From Phyto melanocephala (Eukaryota; Arthropoda; Insecta; Diptera; Rhinophoridae), in contig OW799235.1 of NCBI GenBank assembly GCA_941918925.1, positions 33,841,201 to 33,905,200 of the forward strand: DNA of 64,000 bases. The letters run 5' to 3'. Of this stretch, positions 22,189-36,200 are shown one piece after another. The notes below the pieces were generated by a model. The model had not been told where the DNA came from. It did not search any database and saw only the letters and a program-made list of their open reading frames with translations. Within the stretch, counting starts at the first letter, position 1; each line of letters starts with the position of its first letter. A program made the translations under genes and the position numbers.

Positions 22189-22612
22189 GGTTAGAGTAAA
22201 CGTGGCATCGAATCCCAACTAAGCTAATACAATTTTTTTTTTTATTTTTTTTTTATATAAATATTATTTATATTTTATTATTTTTTTTTAAATTTCTTTT
22301 TTTTAATTTTTTTTTGTTTGTTATTTTTTAACTTTTTTTAATATTTTTTTTTTATTTTTTATTTTATATTTATTATTTTTTTATTGTTTTTTTAATTTTT
22401 TTATTATCTTTTTTTATTTTTTTTAATTTTTTTTTTATTCACTTTTTTAACATACATATGTACGTAAATTTATAATTTTACAATGGGATGTTTTTATATA
22501 TGTATGTACGTATTTTATATGAAATGAATGGTGATACAAACAATTGTTATTGTATGACTACACGTTGTGAAGGGTATATAAGATTCGGCACGCACGAATA
22601 TAGCACTATTAC

Positions 22613-22700
22613 TTGTTTAATATATTCATACAAACACGTGTTAATGATAAAATCATGAATGCTTTACCTAAATTGAACCACTTCATCATAGGTTGAACCC
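22613..22700 (+). repeat. C-family fragment
   Basis: TATTCATACAAACACGTGTT, 'aatgataaaatcatgaatgc' and GGTTGAACCCGTGCATG parallel the right half of the C family ('attcatgtaaacacatg' ... 'gttgaacccctgca'). No termini are present. Confidence 0.4.
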
Positions 22701-24275
22701 GTGCATGTGTGTGATTAAAAATATTTTAGGTATGTGAGATAAGCTAACTTAAAAAAGAAACAATCAACTTAAGTTACATTTTTGTATTAATAACAAAACT
22801 GTGACACAGTCAGTAATTCAATAAATAATTTCTAATACATTTTACAATTGAACGTAGCACTTCAAACTACATAAACCGCAGTGTGTTTTTTTAAATAAAT
22901 CGAACTTTTCCTAATTCAAGATATACTTACATTTAAGGTAATCAGCAAGGCATATTAATTCATCAGGTAAGTGCAGTTCGGAGAGAATTTTTTTGTTTAT
23001 ATTTATAAAATATAAAGTTTGACATTCGAAATAAATTAGAGAAGAGAGAAAATTGTTTTTTATTTATGCATTTTGACAGCTGAAATTTAAAATAAGTGAT
23101 ACAAAAATAATCAGCTGACGAATCAAGAAAAACATGAATCATATTTGAATCATATTTGAAATTATGTCATGAAAATTAAGTCGTTATGTCAATCATTTTT
23201 AAAATTGTTTTTCAATTGTGTCTCAATCGTTTTAGATAAATTTCGTTTCACAGTTTTATTACATTGTTTATTTTTTATCTGGTATGATTTTTACAAGTCA
23301 ACGATAGTTTTCCATCACACACGTGAATATATATTTGTATGTGTGATTTTTAAAAATTAAAAAGCAAAACACAAAGTTGAAAAACTTTGATATAGTTTTA
23401 TCAAAACATATTTTATTTCGCTCATAATAGATGTACAGTGTTAAAATTAATTTAAAACAAATATCTTATGCAAAAAAAAACTTTTTTTAACATCCAACAA
23501 AAAATAATTTTATAAATACCAAAGAAGAAAAAAATTGTTCTAAAATTTAACGAATTGTATATGACGATCTAACTAAAACTGCAAATTAATTAATATATAT
23601 ATGTATTATGGAAAACGAACACACAATAAATATTAATATTGTTTTTCTGAAAACGTTTAACAAATGAAAAATTTGGTTAAACACTTATTACTTATTATTA
23701 CTTATTGTTAATTAACATTATTTTATGAATACAAAAATCATGGAAGAGTAAGATTATTACTTTTAAAATTAGTTATTTTTTATTCAACTAATAGATGGTT
23801 CGTCGTATTATGTTTTTCTCAAAACTTGTTGTTTTGTTAAAAATACTGTTTTATTTCCCGTTTTATCATAAAAAAAAAACTTTAATAGTATACGAAAAAT
23901 CGAGAAAGAAGACAGGGTTTGAGAATAACAGGATTTTAGGGACATTCTAAAATATATTAAATATAATTTAAGTATAATGTAAATAAAAAGATTGAGTAAA
24001 GTTAGACTAAACAATAAAAACAAGAAAAACAAAAATTCTCTAAGAATATATATGTATGTGTGTATGTACTATTTACTTATCAGAGTGTTATTGGTAGTGG
24101 TTTTGGACGCAACTACGTTGTTATAAAATTTAAAATTTTTGTATTATTCGTTAGAAAACACTAATTCGTTCTAACAAAACATTCGCGGAGTTTTATTAGT
24201 ATTTTATAAATATGTATCTCTTTTTTTGTTAAATATACGTTAAGTCACTTTAGTATCATACTTAACCAATAAATA
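22701..24275. other. Intergenic region and probable Glg1 3' UTR
   Basis: No coding frame with a recognisable domain. The part next to 24276 should carry the Glg1 3' UTR on the minus strand. TTTATT at about 24192-24197 (AATAAA on the minus strand) is a reasonable poly(A) signal about 80 nt after the stop. Confidence 0.4.
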
Positions 24276-27200
24276 TTATTTATTTTTGGTCTTCATTTCA
24301 CGTTTAGCAACAAGACCCAATATTATGCCCATTGCAAAGATAATAACAACGAAAGTTGCAAAGGAAACAACAAAGAACTGTTTGGCCGGCGATGTTACAA
24401 CTTGATTAACTAATTGTCTGATATTTTCCGGTGGTTGTACTAGGACCTAAATTATGTTGTTGTTTTTTTTTAATAAATTATTAATTTATTTTAAGTATAG
24501 ATTTCAACTTACCGTATCAGCATTTTTAAACATTTCTATGCGTTTTTGTAACTTTAAACGGCAATCCTGTTCCATGGCTTTGGAATGATCTTGTAATACG
24601 ATTTGCAGGCACTTTAATTCTATAAAAAAATGTTAAATAAATAATTGTATTTTTATATTTATAACAGTTACTTAACAAATTGTTATCAAATCAGATTGAC
24701 TTAAATATTGAATATTCCATTGAAAAACTTACTTCTTCCATTGCCTTTCTTAACATTCGAACAATATCGCAACAAATCATCGGTACAAGCTTCTTCTAAT
24801 ATGGGATCCACATGTATATCGGCCTTGGCTTCAGCTATTAAAGTGGCCACTTCCAAACGACAATCACGATTAACTATCTTTTGATTAAGAAAAGCATTCT
24901 TTAAACATTCTTCTACCAATCCATGCTCTTTAACTATTTTCTCGGGATGACATAAAACGGCGATTTCATGTTTGCAAAAAGTTTGCAATAAAGGATTTAG
25001 TTTATAGTTAAGAGCTTGCTCTTGCAAAATTTTTACCATTTCTTGAGAACACTCTTCATCTAGTAAGGATTTGCGGAATTTATCTTTCAAACATTGTATG
25101 ACCTAAATGAAACCAAGTAAATCATTTAGATAATACATATTGGGCCAATTCAAAGTGGTTGCATATCAGTCATATTTGTACTATTTCATATTATTTTATG
25201 CATGCATAAAATTTTTGTTAGTAATTTCTATACAAAAAAAAATAATATGACTTTACACAATTGTTTTCTATGTATAAGCAATTGTTTATGTTATACTTTT
25301 AACCATACTGTCTCTCAGAGAGAATTTCTTCGCTTCTCACCCCTCAGAGAGAATATTTTCTATTTTCTTCTTTCCTGTATACATACAATTTTTAACAGCG
25401 TCATCTCTTTGTCTTCTTTCTTGTATTAAATACATAATTTGTTAACAAAAAGTGTTCAAAGTCCATAATCATATTAATATGAATTATATGACATAGTACA
25501 ATATGAGAGTCTACTTTGAATTGGCCCATTGTATACAACATAAAAAAGATTTTTTCATCTTTAAATTTTAACAATTAAATTATTTGGAATCTAATTTAAA
25601 AAACACTTTGTATAAAAAATTAAATAAATTTTAAACTCATTTCAATTTTTATAAATTATGGGGGTTAGTTTATATCTTTTATCTTTATATATATATACAC
25701 ACTTTGATGTATTAAACTGGTCGACCGATTTCAAACAAAATTTTAAGATCAGTTTGGTATGGTCAGTAGATAGTTTATGTGAAGCTTGCACAAAATCGGC
25801 TTAGTGGTTCCGAGATGCGGTATTTAGATTTTCCTATATATTCCCATACAAATATCAAAAAAATGCCCTTCATTTTCCATATTATGATTTTTTTATTTTA
25901 ACTTAAAAAGTTGTCAAACCATGGAAATTTATAATATTGCAGTTCACACTAAATTTTCTATTTTTTTAGTTCGATGAAAAAGTGATAAAAATTTTATTTA
26001 AAATGTTAAAACAAGAAATGTTTTGGGTGTAAAAAATGAATAATAATGTAGTAAACAATAAATTTATTACTTTTTTCCTTCGTAATATGAATAAATTTTC
26101 AATAAATTTTAGTTTTAAATTTAAAAATTTGACTTAAAAAAAAAATAAAATATCCTAATTCCATCATATTTTTTTGCGCACTGTATTTAAAAAAATTTCA
26201 ACACAGCCACGTGTGTACTCGTCGCTGTCTCATCGGCGACTAAATAACAGAAATGGGCACCTATGCCATAGATGCAGCGTTGTCAACTTTGAAATTTCAG
26301 GAAGCACCGACCTCCAGATAAAAGCGCGTAATTAAAAAAAAAAAATCACAGATTCAAAATTTTTACTTTTGATTATATTTATTTTATATTATATATATCG
26401 TCTAAATTTTTTGATCTTTCTATTGATAATATATGATTTTTATTCCAGCTTGAGATTACTTTTTGTTTCTTTTTTTACAAAATATTTGTTTATTAATGAC
26501 CAATATTTCGATACCAAACAATGGGTAGTACTGCAGAAAATATGTATTGCTGCTGTTCGCGATAGTGTGCCTAAAGAGCCGTCCCCCTCAACTCGTCGTC
26601 GTGCCCAATATTTGCACCTCTCACACTCGTCGTTGATGAACATTATGCATAAAGACTTGCATTTACACGCTTACAAAGTGCAATTAACTCAAGAACTAAA
26701 GCCTCTTGACAATTCCAAACGTCGTCAATGGTCAGAATGGTGGCAAGAAATTGCAACCGTGGAAGATCAATTTTCAAAAAAAAATTATATTCAGTGATGA
26801 GGGACATTTTTACCTCAGTGGTTTCGTCGATAAGCATAATGGCCGCATTTGGGCGAATGATAATCCAAGAGTGATTGTCGAAAAACCAACGCACCCACAA
26901 AGAGTGACTGTTTGGTGCGGTTTATGGGCGGGCGTCATCATCGGGCCGTATTTTTTCCAAAATGAATGGTGAATGGTGTTCGCTATCGTGAGATGATAAC
27001 GAACTTTTTATGGCCCGAATTGTAAGATATATCGTCCATATCCATCGTTATTTTTACATTTACTCATATTCAGAAATAAAAGTATTTTTGTTGTTGATTT
27101 CCAATGCAAAACGCAATGCAATTACATACATACATATGTATATATTTATAACATGGAACAATAAAAACAAATACAAGCAAGAAAATGAAACAATAAATAC

Positions 27201-30200
27201 AAAAATAATTGTAAAAAAAGGACCTAAGTTGAGTTTTCTCTATCGATATTTAATGAGATTCTGGGGAGTAAAAGAGAGGAGAAGGTAATTTGCTTTGTCT
27301 TACACTTGACTTGAAATATTGCCTTTGACTTGAAATATTACATTGATTTGAAGTCGTGCGATGTATAAATCATTCAAGATCTAAGAGAATATAATGTAGA
27401 GAGTGTTTGAGCGAAGATTCAAGTTTATGGCTCTTCATGTCACCAATGAGATGGTCCAACTTATATCAAATATTATGCTAATTTTCATCGAGAAAACCCC
27501 TAATTTGAGACAACTTTATAGGCACTTCTCTAAAGATATGATAATTGTTCTTATTTTTATTAAAACGAGCATATCTTTTTAAGCAAAATATGTTCCACCC
27601 AAAATTCTAGAGCAGTGTTTGTACTAAAAATGGAATTGAAAAAAATAGTTTTTGAAACTTTATCTTTGACCTACAAAATTATCTAATTGGACAATTCTTA
27701 TTATGTCTGAATCATTAAAACACAAAAAATTGATTTTGATTTTTTACCGGCTAAACCCTGCAAATAGCTCACTGTGCAATATGTGGTTTCATTTAAAACA
27801 AAAGGTGTACGTCAATAAGCCAACAACAATTCAAGAGCTAATGGATAAGATAATTCGGCACATTAACGGCATTGAACCTTAATTATCCTCAGCGTCATCG
27901 AAAATTTGGAGGTCTGCCGACGAGGTTTCGCCGGCCATTTGGCCGATATTTTTATGTTACCTACTTATTCACAAAAATTCACCTTATTCCTTATTCACCC
28001 GCGCTTAATTCAAAAAATTGTCTTATTATTAATTATTATAATAGCTTTTCATTAAAAAATGCTTACGAAAATCAAAACATAAAAAAATTTAAGAGTTTTC
28101 TAGTGCGATTTAATTTAATGCCCAACACCATTTGGTTCGAATTAGTTGACAACGCTGATTAGAAAACATAAGGCCTTGTTACTCTTACGTAAACGCACAT
28201 GCTCCAAATCAGCTGCTCCGTTTTGCTTTAGGAACCTTTGTGTATTAGTTAACGTGTCATTGCGTTGCGGACGATACTGATAAAATTTGAATTTCTTTCC
28301 GTTTTTACGGACAAGCAGTGTTGGCAACGTTATTTTTAAAGTAGCCTTTTTACTGAATTTTTTAGTACATTTATATATAATTAAAGTAGTTTTAAGAGTT
28401 TCTTATTTTTCATAGTAGAAAAATAAAATATCAAATTGTTAAAAACAAGTTTTAACAATAAAAACCACACGGTTTTTAAACATCATAAACTACGTTTTTT
28501 ACCAATATATTTAAACCTTGTTTCTGGCTTTAAAAAATAGTAATAAAAAAGAAACTGAATTTTTTTAAAATATTATTTAAATATTATTTTTTCTCGAAGA
28601 AGCTAAATATCGGATATAAACAATAAAATAATTTTTATATAAAAAAAACTGACCTCAAGCTTAGAACTAAAAGCAATCGTTTTTTTTTTAAATATTTTTT
28701 TTTCGAAGTATGTTTATTATCGGCCCATACAGTACATATCTTGGGCATGCAAGAGCTCGTTGCGAAGTTTTTAAAATATTTTTAATAAAATTTTATAGTT
28801 ATATTTCTGTCATATTAAAAAAAAAAATGAAACTAAATTGGACTTTTTTATTTAAAGTTCTAAAAATCATAAACAAAAAATGTTTAACTTCCCTTCCTAG
28901 TTTTATAATTAAAACAACTTGTTTGTCATTTTTTTTACTATGTAATTGGTTTTATTAAAAAAAAAGAGTTGTGTGCAAACAATTTAAGCGTTTCCATTTA
29001 TGCAATACAGTAAATGAATAAATTCTGCATAGCTTACGAAATTCAACAAAATGTTTAAAAAAATGGTACATTATTCGTTTTCCTTACGCGACCTCTTTTT
29101 TGCATGTATAAAAAAACTAATCTTTTTCGGTCACTTTAATGGCAAGTATACCAAGATAGTTATAAAATGTTTTAAAATACATATGTACATATGTATGTAT
29201 ATGATAAAGCGATAACTTATGATTGCTTATTGAAGATTCGTTTTCAGTTGGATAATTCTAATTGTTCTTTACAATTTAAATATGAAATAAATAGTAGACA
29301 AAGCACTAAATGTCATCTTATTATTTACGCTGTTTTTAAGTAACTTTATAACCAAGGCGAATTCAATATCAGGTGATATCATCCCTGCAACAAACACAAA
29401 AAGGCCAAGAGAATGTCAAAACACAAAAAAACCAATTTTTTGTTTACTTTTAATTAAAATTTTATTTTTATAAATTTAAGCGAAAATTTTTTAAAAAAAT
29501 AAGTATTTTTAATTTATTACAAAATTTGTGCCAGTTTATATCACATATTTGTGTTTTATATCACATTTTTCAAAATTTTCACAACTTTAAATCACTAGGA
29601 CAAACACAACGGAAATTTTGCATTTTCTGAATTAAAAACATTACAAATGTTGTTTATTCAAATTATAATATGTGTTTAACTTATTTTCCAATAAGTTATT
29701 GCACAAATATTTGTATTTTTTAAATTTTTTCACACAAATTTTACCACTTTTATAAAAATTTTCAATTAACGCACATAAAAATTAATTTAAATGTAAACAA
29801 ACTTTGACATTGTGCCGTAAAAATAAAACGAGCAAAAAACAATCAGCTGGCTCAAGGCATATCCATAAGGTATATGCAACGGCGAATTGATACAACAAAG
29901 CAACTTTTCATGGGATGTTTTATGTCAAGGCCAATTCGTATATCAGGGATGGAAAAGTGGTTTTTACATATTAAATATAATAAAATTTGATTTAAAAAAG
30001 GATATAATTGTTTGAAACACATTATTAATGACGCAAAAGCAAAAAATATACATAAATTAAGCACATTTATTGTCAAAAAAGTACACTCAAGTTAATTGTT
30101 TAATACCGAAACCAAAATCACATTTCCTATCCCTGCATTAATAAATGAAATCAAAGCGAATTCAACCAATTTTGACAAAATGTTTCACAATCAGCTGGGC

Positions 30201-33200
30201 TCAAGGCGAATTCATACAGGTGAAATTATCAGCCCAGCTGATTGTGAAACATTTTGTCAAAATTGGTTGAATTTGCCTTATTAATGCAGGGAAGGGAAAT
30301 GTGATTTTAAATTCTGTATTAAACAATTAACTTACATGTACATTTTTGATCAAAAAATGTGCTAAATTTATGTATATTTGTAGCTTTTGCGTCATTGATA
30401 ATGTGTTTCAAACAATTATATCCTTTTTTAATCAAATTTTATTATATTTAATATGTAAAAACACCTTTTCCATCCCTGATATACGAATTGGCCTTGACAT
30501 AAAACATCACATGAAAAGTTGCTTTGTTGTATCAATTCGCCGTTGCATATACCTTATGGATATGCCTTGGCTGGGCTGATAATTTCACCTGTATGAATTC
30601 GCCTTGAGCTGGCTTCTTAACATCACCTAATGTTGAATTCGCCTTGTTTATAACTTTTTATGTTTTTTACTATCCTTAGTGAAATATTTCTAGATTTTGT
30701 TATAAATAGTAAAGATATATAAAACAATAAAGAGTGCTATATTCGGCCGTGCCGATTCTTATATGCCCTTCACAACGTGTAGTCAATTTTATTAAATACG
30801 TACATACATAAATACATACATATATGTTTAATTATCTTTATAATGACTTTATCCACTTAAAAACATCCCAATGTTCACAACGTGTAGTCATGCAATAACA
30901 ATTGTTTGTATCACCATTCACCATATAAAATACGTAAATAGATATAAAACAAGTAAGAGTGCCGAATATATATTTTCATGTTATACGCCATTTTTCCTTA
31001 TTATTTCCGATACCATCCTTGATTTTTAAGTTTTACATAGTTAACTGTATTCTATTAGTCAAGCCCTTTAATTTGATACCCATATTGATGGGGTTAAAAA
31101 AGCTTGATCCGCCATTTTGTTTTAAACGCCATAATTTACTGTATTCTACTGGTCAAGCCCTTTCATTTGATACCAATATTCAAGAAGTAACATTTTAATA
31201 TAGCAGATCTGACCCATATATTAATTTATTGTCTGACATTTTGTAGTGGCGGCCAACATAAAATTTAATTTTTTTATAGTGCTTATATTGCGCTAGTCAA
31301 TTCCTTTCAGATGATACGGTTGTCTAGAAGCTGAATAAAATTGATATTCGTTTGTAAATTCTTGGAATATTTATTTAAAAAAAAATTGCCTATAACTTTA
31401 CCGATTAGAGCCCGCTTTATCCAACATTTTTCACGAATATCTCTAGAGGCAAATTGTATCTAAAAATAGTAGCAAAGGTACCTATAAAATATTATATGGA
31501 TGAAAAATTTTAATTTTGGTAGTAAAAAATATGGGAAAAAAACAGAGGCAGTCGAGTTTATTTGCTCATCAGTTGTAGGGCGATTGTGCTTAATTTCAAT
31601 AGCGATTCATTCCCGGATATTTCCAAAAGATTGATACCATACAGAGATCTGAGGAACATATGGAAGTGCGTATAAATCATTGAAATTTAACTGACGTACG
31701 CATACCCACAACAACGTTGATTTATAAGTACAACACACAATGAACATAAGTACTAAGTCGTACTTATATTTATAGCGTCCTATATTTATATGACTTGCAA
31801 GACGTTGATTCATATTTTTAAGAAACTACTTATCTTTTTTTTTTTTAATATTGACTATTAGAAACTACTTATCTTTATAGAATGAAGCAAGTTGACTCAA
31901 CAACAAAAACATTAACAGCTCTCATTTTTCTGAAGAATAAACAATGTTGCCAGGTCGAAGAGTGCAAGATATTTTTTGGCCGTCAGAAAGTTTGCAATTT
32001 CACAATGTGTAATATACAATTTTTGCAAGTATCACTATTTAATTTTTAAATAAATGCAACTGATTATGGCCTTTAGGCTAAGTTTTGTTTGGCTTCTATA
32101 ATAAGAGCTAAACAATAATAATTATTTTGTGTTTTTTATTTTCATGTTAAAATTTTTTGCAGCAAAGAAAAAAACTGCGTTTTAAGGTGCTCACTTAAAT
32201 TTTAAAGATAATACGCAAAAACAAAATCTCTTAAACAGACATCAAAGCAAACACTTTATTTTTGCTTGTTGTTTTTGTATTATTTTGCTAAATTTAAATT
32301 GTCTATTTTTTTTAAAGTTTCCACAAGCCTAGTTAAAACACACAACTTCATAATGAGTACGCTAGTTATACGTGCTTTTGGTCGTCTTTTTATCTTACAC
32401 AAGAAAAGCCCGGCGCGCGTTGCTACTCCTCTTAATAAATAAAAATGGATTCTGAATTAAAATTGAATATCAAGTGCAAAAGCTAAAAACTATAACTTTT
32501 CTTTAATGGACGTGGCACCACCCACTTTTCTAATCACAATACTGTAAAGTCACGACAGCTCAATATGTGTGCAAAGTTTCAGAAAAATCGGTCCAGTGCA
32601 AGTACCTCAAAATTATAAATTTTTTTTATGGGCGTGGCCCTGCCCACTTTACTAATCACGAAACTGTAAAGTCATGAGAACTCAATATGTGCAAAGTTTC
32701 ACAAAAATCGGTCAAGAGCAAGGACCTCAAAACTATAACTTTTTTTATGGGCGTGGCCCTGCCCACTTTTCTAATCACGAAAATATATAGCCATGACAGC
32801 TTAATATGTGTATAGAAAGTTTCAGAAAAATCGGTGAAGTTCAAGTAGCTGAAAATTATAACTTTTTTATGGGCGTGGCACTGCCCACTTTTCTAATCAC
32901 GAAATTACATAGTCAGGACAGCTCAATATGTGTGTGCAAAGTTTCAGAAAAATCGATCTAGTGCAAGTAGCTAAAAATGATAATTTATTTCTTATGGTCG
33001 TGGCACTGCCCACTTTTCTAACCATTTAACTGTATAATCATGAGAGCTCAATATGTGTGTGCAAAGTTTCAGAAAAATCGGTGAAGTTCAAGTAGTTTAA
33101 GTGCAAGTACCTCAAAATTTAAACTTTTTTAGGGGCGTGGCCCCGAAAAATTTTCTTATCACGAAATTATTTAGTCATGACAGCACGATATGTGTGCAAA

Positions 33201-36200
33201 GTTTCATAAAAATCGGTCAAGTGCAAGTAGCTAAAACTGATAACTAATTTTGTATGGGCGCGGCCCCGCCCACTTTTTGCCACCCATAAACATTCCCTGG
33301 AATGTGTACAACTTGTCAAAGTTTGAGTCCGATCGGTTTTACAGTTTCGGAGTCTATAGCTAACACACACACACAGAGTTTCACTTTTATATGTATAGAC
33401 TAGAAAAGCCCGGCGCGCGTTGCTACGCCCCTTAATGTATAACAATGTATTCTGAATTTAAATTGAATAGCAAGTGCAATAAGCTAAAAATCATAACTTT
33501 TTTAATGGGCGTGGCACTGCCCACTTTTCTAATCACGAAACTGTATAGTCATGACAGCTCAATATGTGTGCAAAGTTTGAGAAAAATCGATCTAGTGCAA
33601 GTAGCTAATAATGATAACTTTTTTTTATGTGCGCGGCCCTGCCCACTTTTCTAATCACGAGATTATATAGTCATGACAGCTCAATATGTGTGCAAAGTTT
33701 CAAAAAAATAGGTCCAGTGCAAGTACCACAAAATTATAACATTTTTATGGGCGTGGCCCCGCCCACTTTTATAATCAAGAAATTATATAGTGATGACAGC
33801 TCAATATGTGTGCAAAGTCTCAGGAAAATCCGTTAAGTGCAAGTAGCTAAAACTAATAACTAATTTTTATGGGCGTGGCGCCGCCCACTTTTTGCCACCA
33901 ATAAACACTTCCTGGAATGTGTACAACAACTTGCCAAAATTTGATTGCGATCAGTTTTACAGTTTCGGAGTCTATAGCTAACACACACACACACATACAC
34001 ACACACACAAACACAGAGTTTCACTTTTATATATATAGACTAGAAAAGCGCGGCGCGCGTTGCAACGCCCCTTAATGAATCAAAATGCATTCTGAATTTT
34101 AATTGAATATCAAGTGCAAAAACCTAAAAATTCTAATTTTTTTTATGGGCGTGGCACTGCCCACTTTTCTAATCACGAAATTGTAAAGTCATAACAGTTC
34201 AATATGTGTACAAAGTTTCAGAAGAATCGGTCCAGTGCAAGTACCTCAAAATGATACCTTTTTTATGGGTGTGGCACTGCCCACATTTCTAAATACGAAA
34301 CTGTATAGTTATGATAACTCAATATATGTGCAAAGTTTCAGAAAATTCGGTCCAGTGCAAGTAGCTAAAACTGATAACTAATTTTTTATGGGCGTGGCCC
34401 CGCCCACTTTTTATACCACGAAATTATAAAGTCATGACAGTTCAATATGTGTGCAAAGTTTCAGAAAAATCGGTCAAGTGCAAGTAGCTAAAACTGATAA
34501 CTAATTTTTATGGGCGTGGCGCCGCCCACTTTTTGCCACCAATAAACACTCCCTGGTATGTGTACAACAACTTGCCAAAGTTTGAGTCCGATCGGTTTTA
34601 CAGTTTCGGAGTCTATAGCTAACACACACACAGAGATTCACTTTTATATATATAGACTAGCCAAACCCGGCGCGCGTTGCTACTCCCCTTAATGAATCGA
34701 AATGCATTCTAAATTTTAATTGAATATCAAGTGCAAAAACCTAAAAATTATAATTTTTTTTATGGGCGTGGCATTGCCCACTTTTCTAATCACGAAATTG
34801 TAAAGTCATAACAGCTCAATATGTGTGCAAAGTTTCAGAAGAACCGGACCAGTGCAAAAATTATCAAAATTAAATTGTTTTTATGGGCGTGTCCTTGCCC
34901 ACTTTTCTAATCACGAAATTGTAAAGCCATAACAGCTCAATATGTGTGCAAAGTTTCAGAATAATCGGTTCAGTGCAAGTACCTCAAAATTAAAACCTTT
35001 TTTTATGGGCGTGGCCCTGCCCACTTTTCTAATCACAAAATTATTTATTCATGACAGCACAATATGTGTGCAAAGTTTCAGTAAAATCGGTCAAGTGCAA
35101 GTAGCTAAAACTGATAACTAATTTTTATGGGCGTGGCCCCGTCCACTTTTTTCCACCCACAAACACTCCCTGGTATGTGTACAACAACTTGTCAAAGTTT
35201 GAGTCCGATCGGTTTTACAGTTTCGGAGTCTATAGCTAACACACACACACAGAGTTTCACTTTTATATATATAGATAGATGAACGACAATAGCAATCAAC
35301 TGCGTCATACGTGTTGATAAATATGAATACTCTAAGTACATTTCATTTAAAAGTGCGTATAAATAGTGAATACTTTTCAATAAGTTTGAATGCGTATAAA
35401 TCAATGAAATACTGAATAATTCAAGTAGACTTAAAGGGTCCACCAAAAAACTTTTTTTTTAATGCTATAAAAAAGTGTAGCTTCGGCTGTGTGGCACTTA
35501 GCGCCGTTCTGTTGAAAATAAATGTTGCCAAAATCCTACTCTTCAATTTTTGTGAACAAAAATTCGTTCAACATGGCCCGATAACGATCGCCATTGACTA
35601 CGGCCACTCCTTGCTCATTTTCGAAGAAAAATGGCCCAATGACCCAAAATCCGCACCAAACAGTGACTCGTTTTGGGTGTATCGGCTTTTCAATGTATGC
35701 GTGCGGGTTTTCTGTGCCTCAAATTCGACAATTTTGCTTGTTTACATACCCGCCAAGATCAAAATGAGCTTCATCTGAAAAAATGATTTTTTTGGCAAAA
35801 TCGGCCAAAGTAATGTCGCAATATTTCCACAACCATATTCTTTCAGCGGAAGGATAAAACTAACTATCTGTCAGATCATACATGAGCTAAGTGTTACCAT
35901 TCACGAAATAAGCACTAGTTGAAATTAAAACGTTAGATGGCGGACCCTTTCATTAGTATTCGTTGCAGATCTCTGGTATGTATGTATGTATGTATGTATG
36001 TATGTATTGTATGTTGTTGTTGTGAAAAAACACGAGGTGGTCACGGTTTTTTGCTTATATCTCAGTTGTTTATGTACAGATTTTTCTGATTTTCAATACC
36101 GATTTGCTCCCGAATATTTCTGACGCGGGTCCAGGCGATGTCGGGGGGCTTCATAAAGTTTATTTGAACATACATACGGACAGACTGACAGAGCTTAATC

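Larger units (their letters stand above)
21295..22612 (+). repeat. R1 dispersed repeat with two nested insertions
   Basis: The host copy runs from 'gttgaaatcaactttttgaagccccccgatatcgc' through 'cacgaccacctcgttttttt'. It is split by a Tc-type element (21475-21952) and a hAT-type element (21998-22188). It resumes at TTAGAGTAAACGTGGCATCG and a long T-rich tract (22230-22450), and ends 'gtgaagggtatataagattcggcacgcacgaatatagcactattacttgttt'. Confidence 0.75.

Noticed and set aside
22230..22450. Long T-rich tract as possible retroposon tail
   Set aside because: It recurs at the same place in R1 copies (42470-42690, 58980-59100), so it is an internal part of R1.
29852..30579. Two matching 74- and 77-residue open frames
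   Set aside because: The match arises from the inverted repeat itself. Both have Ile/Phe-rich composition and no domain.
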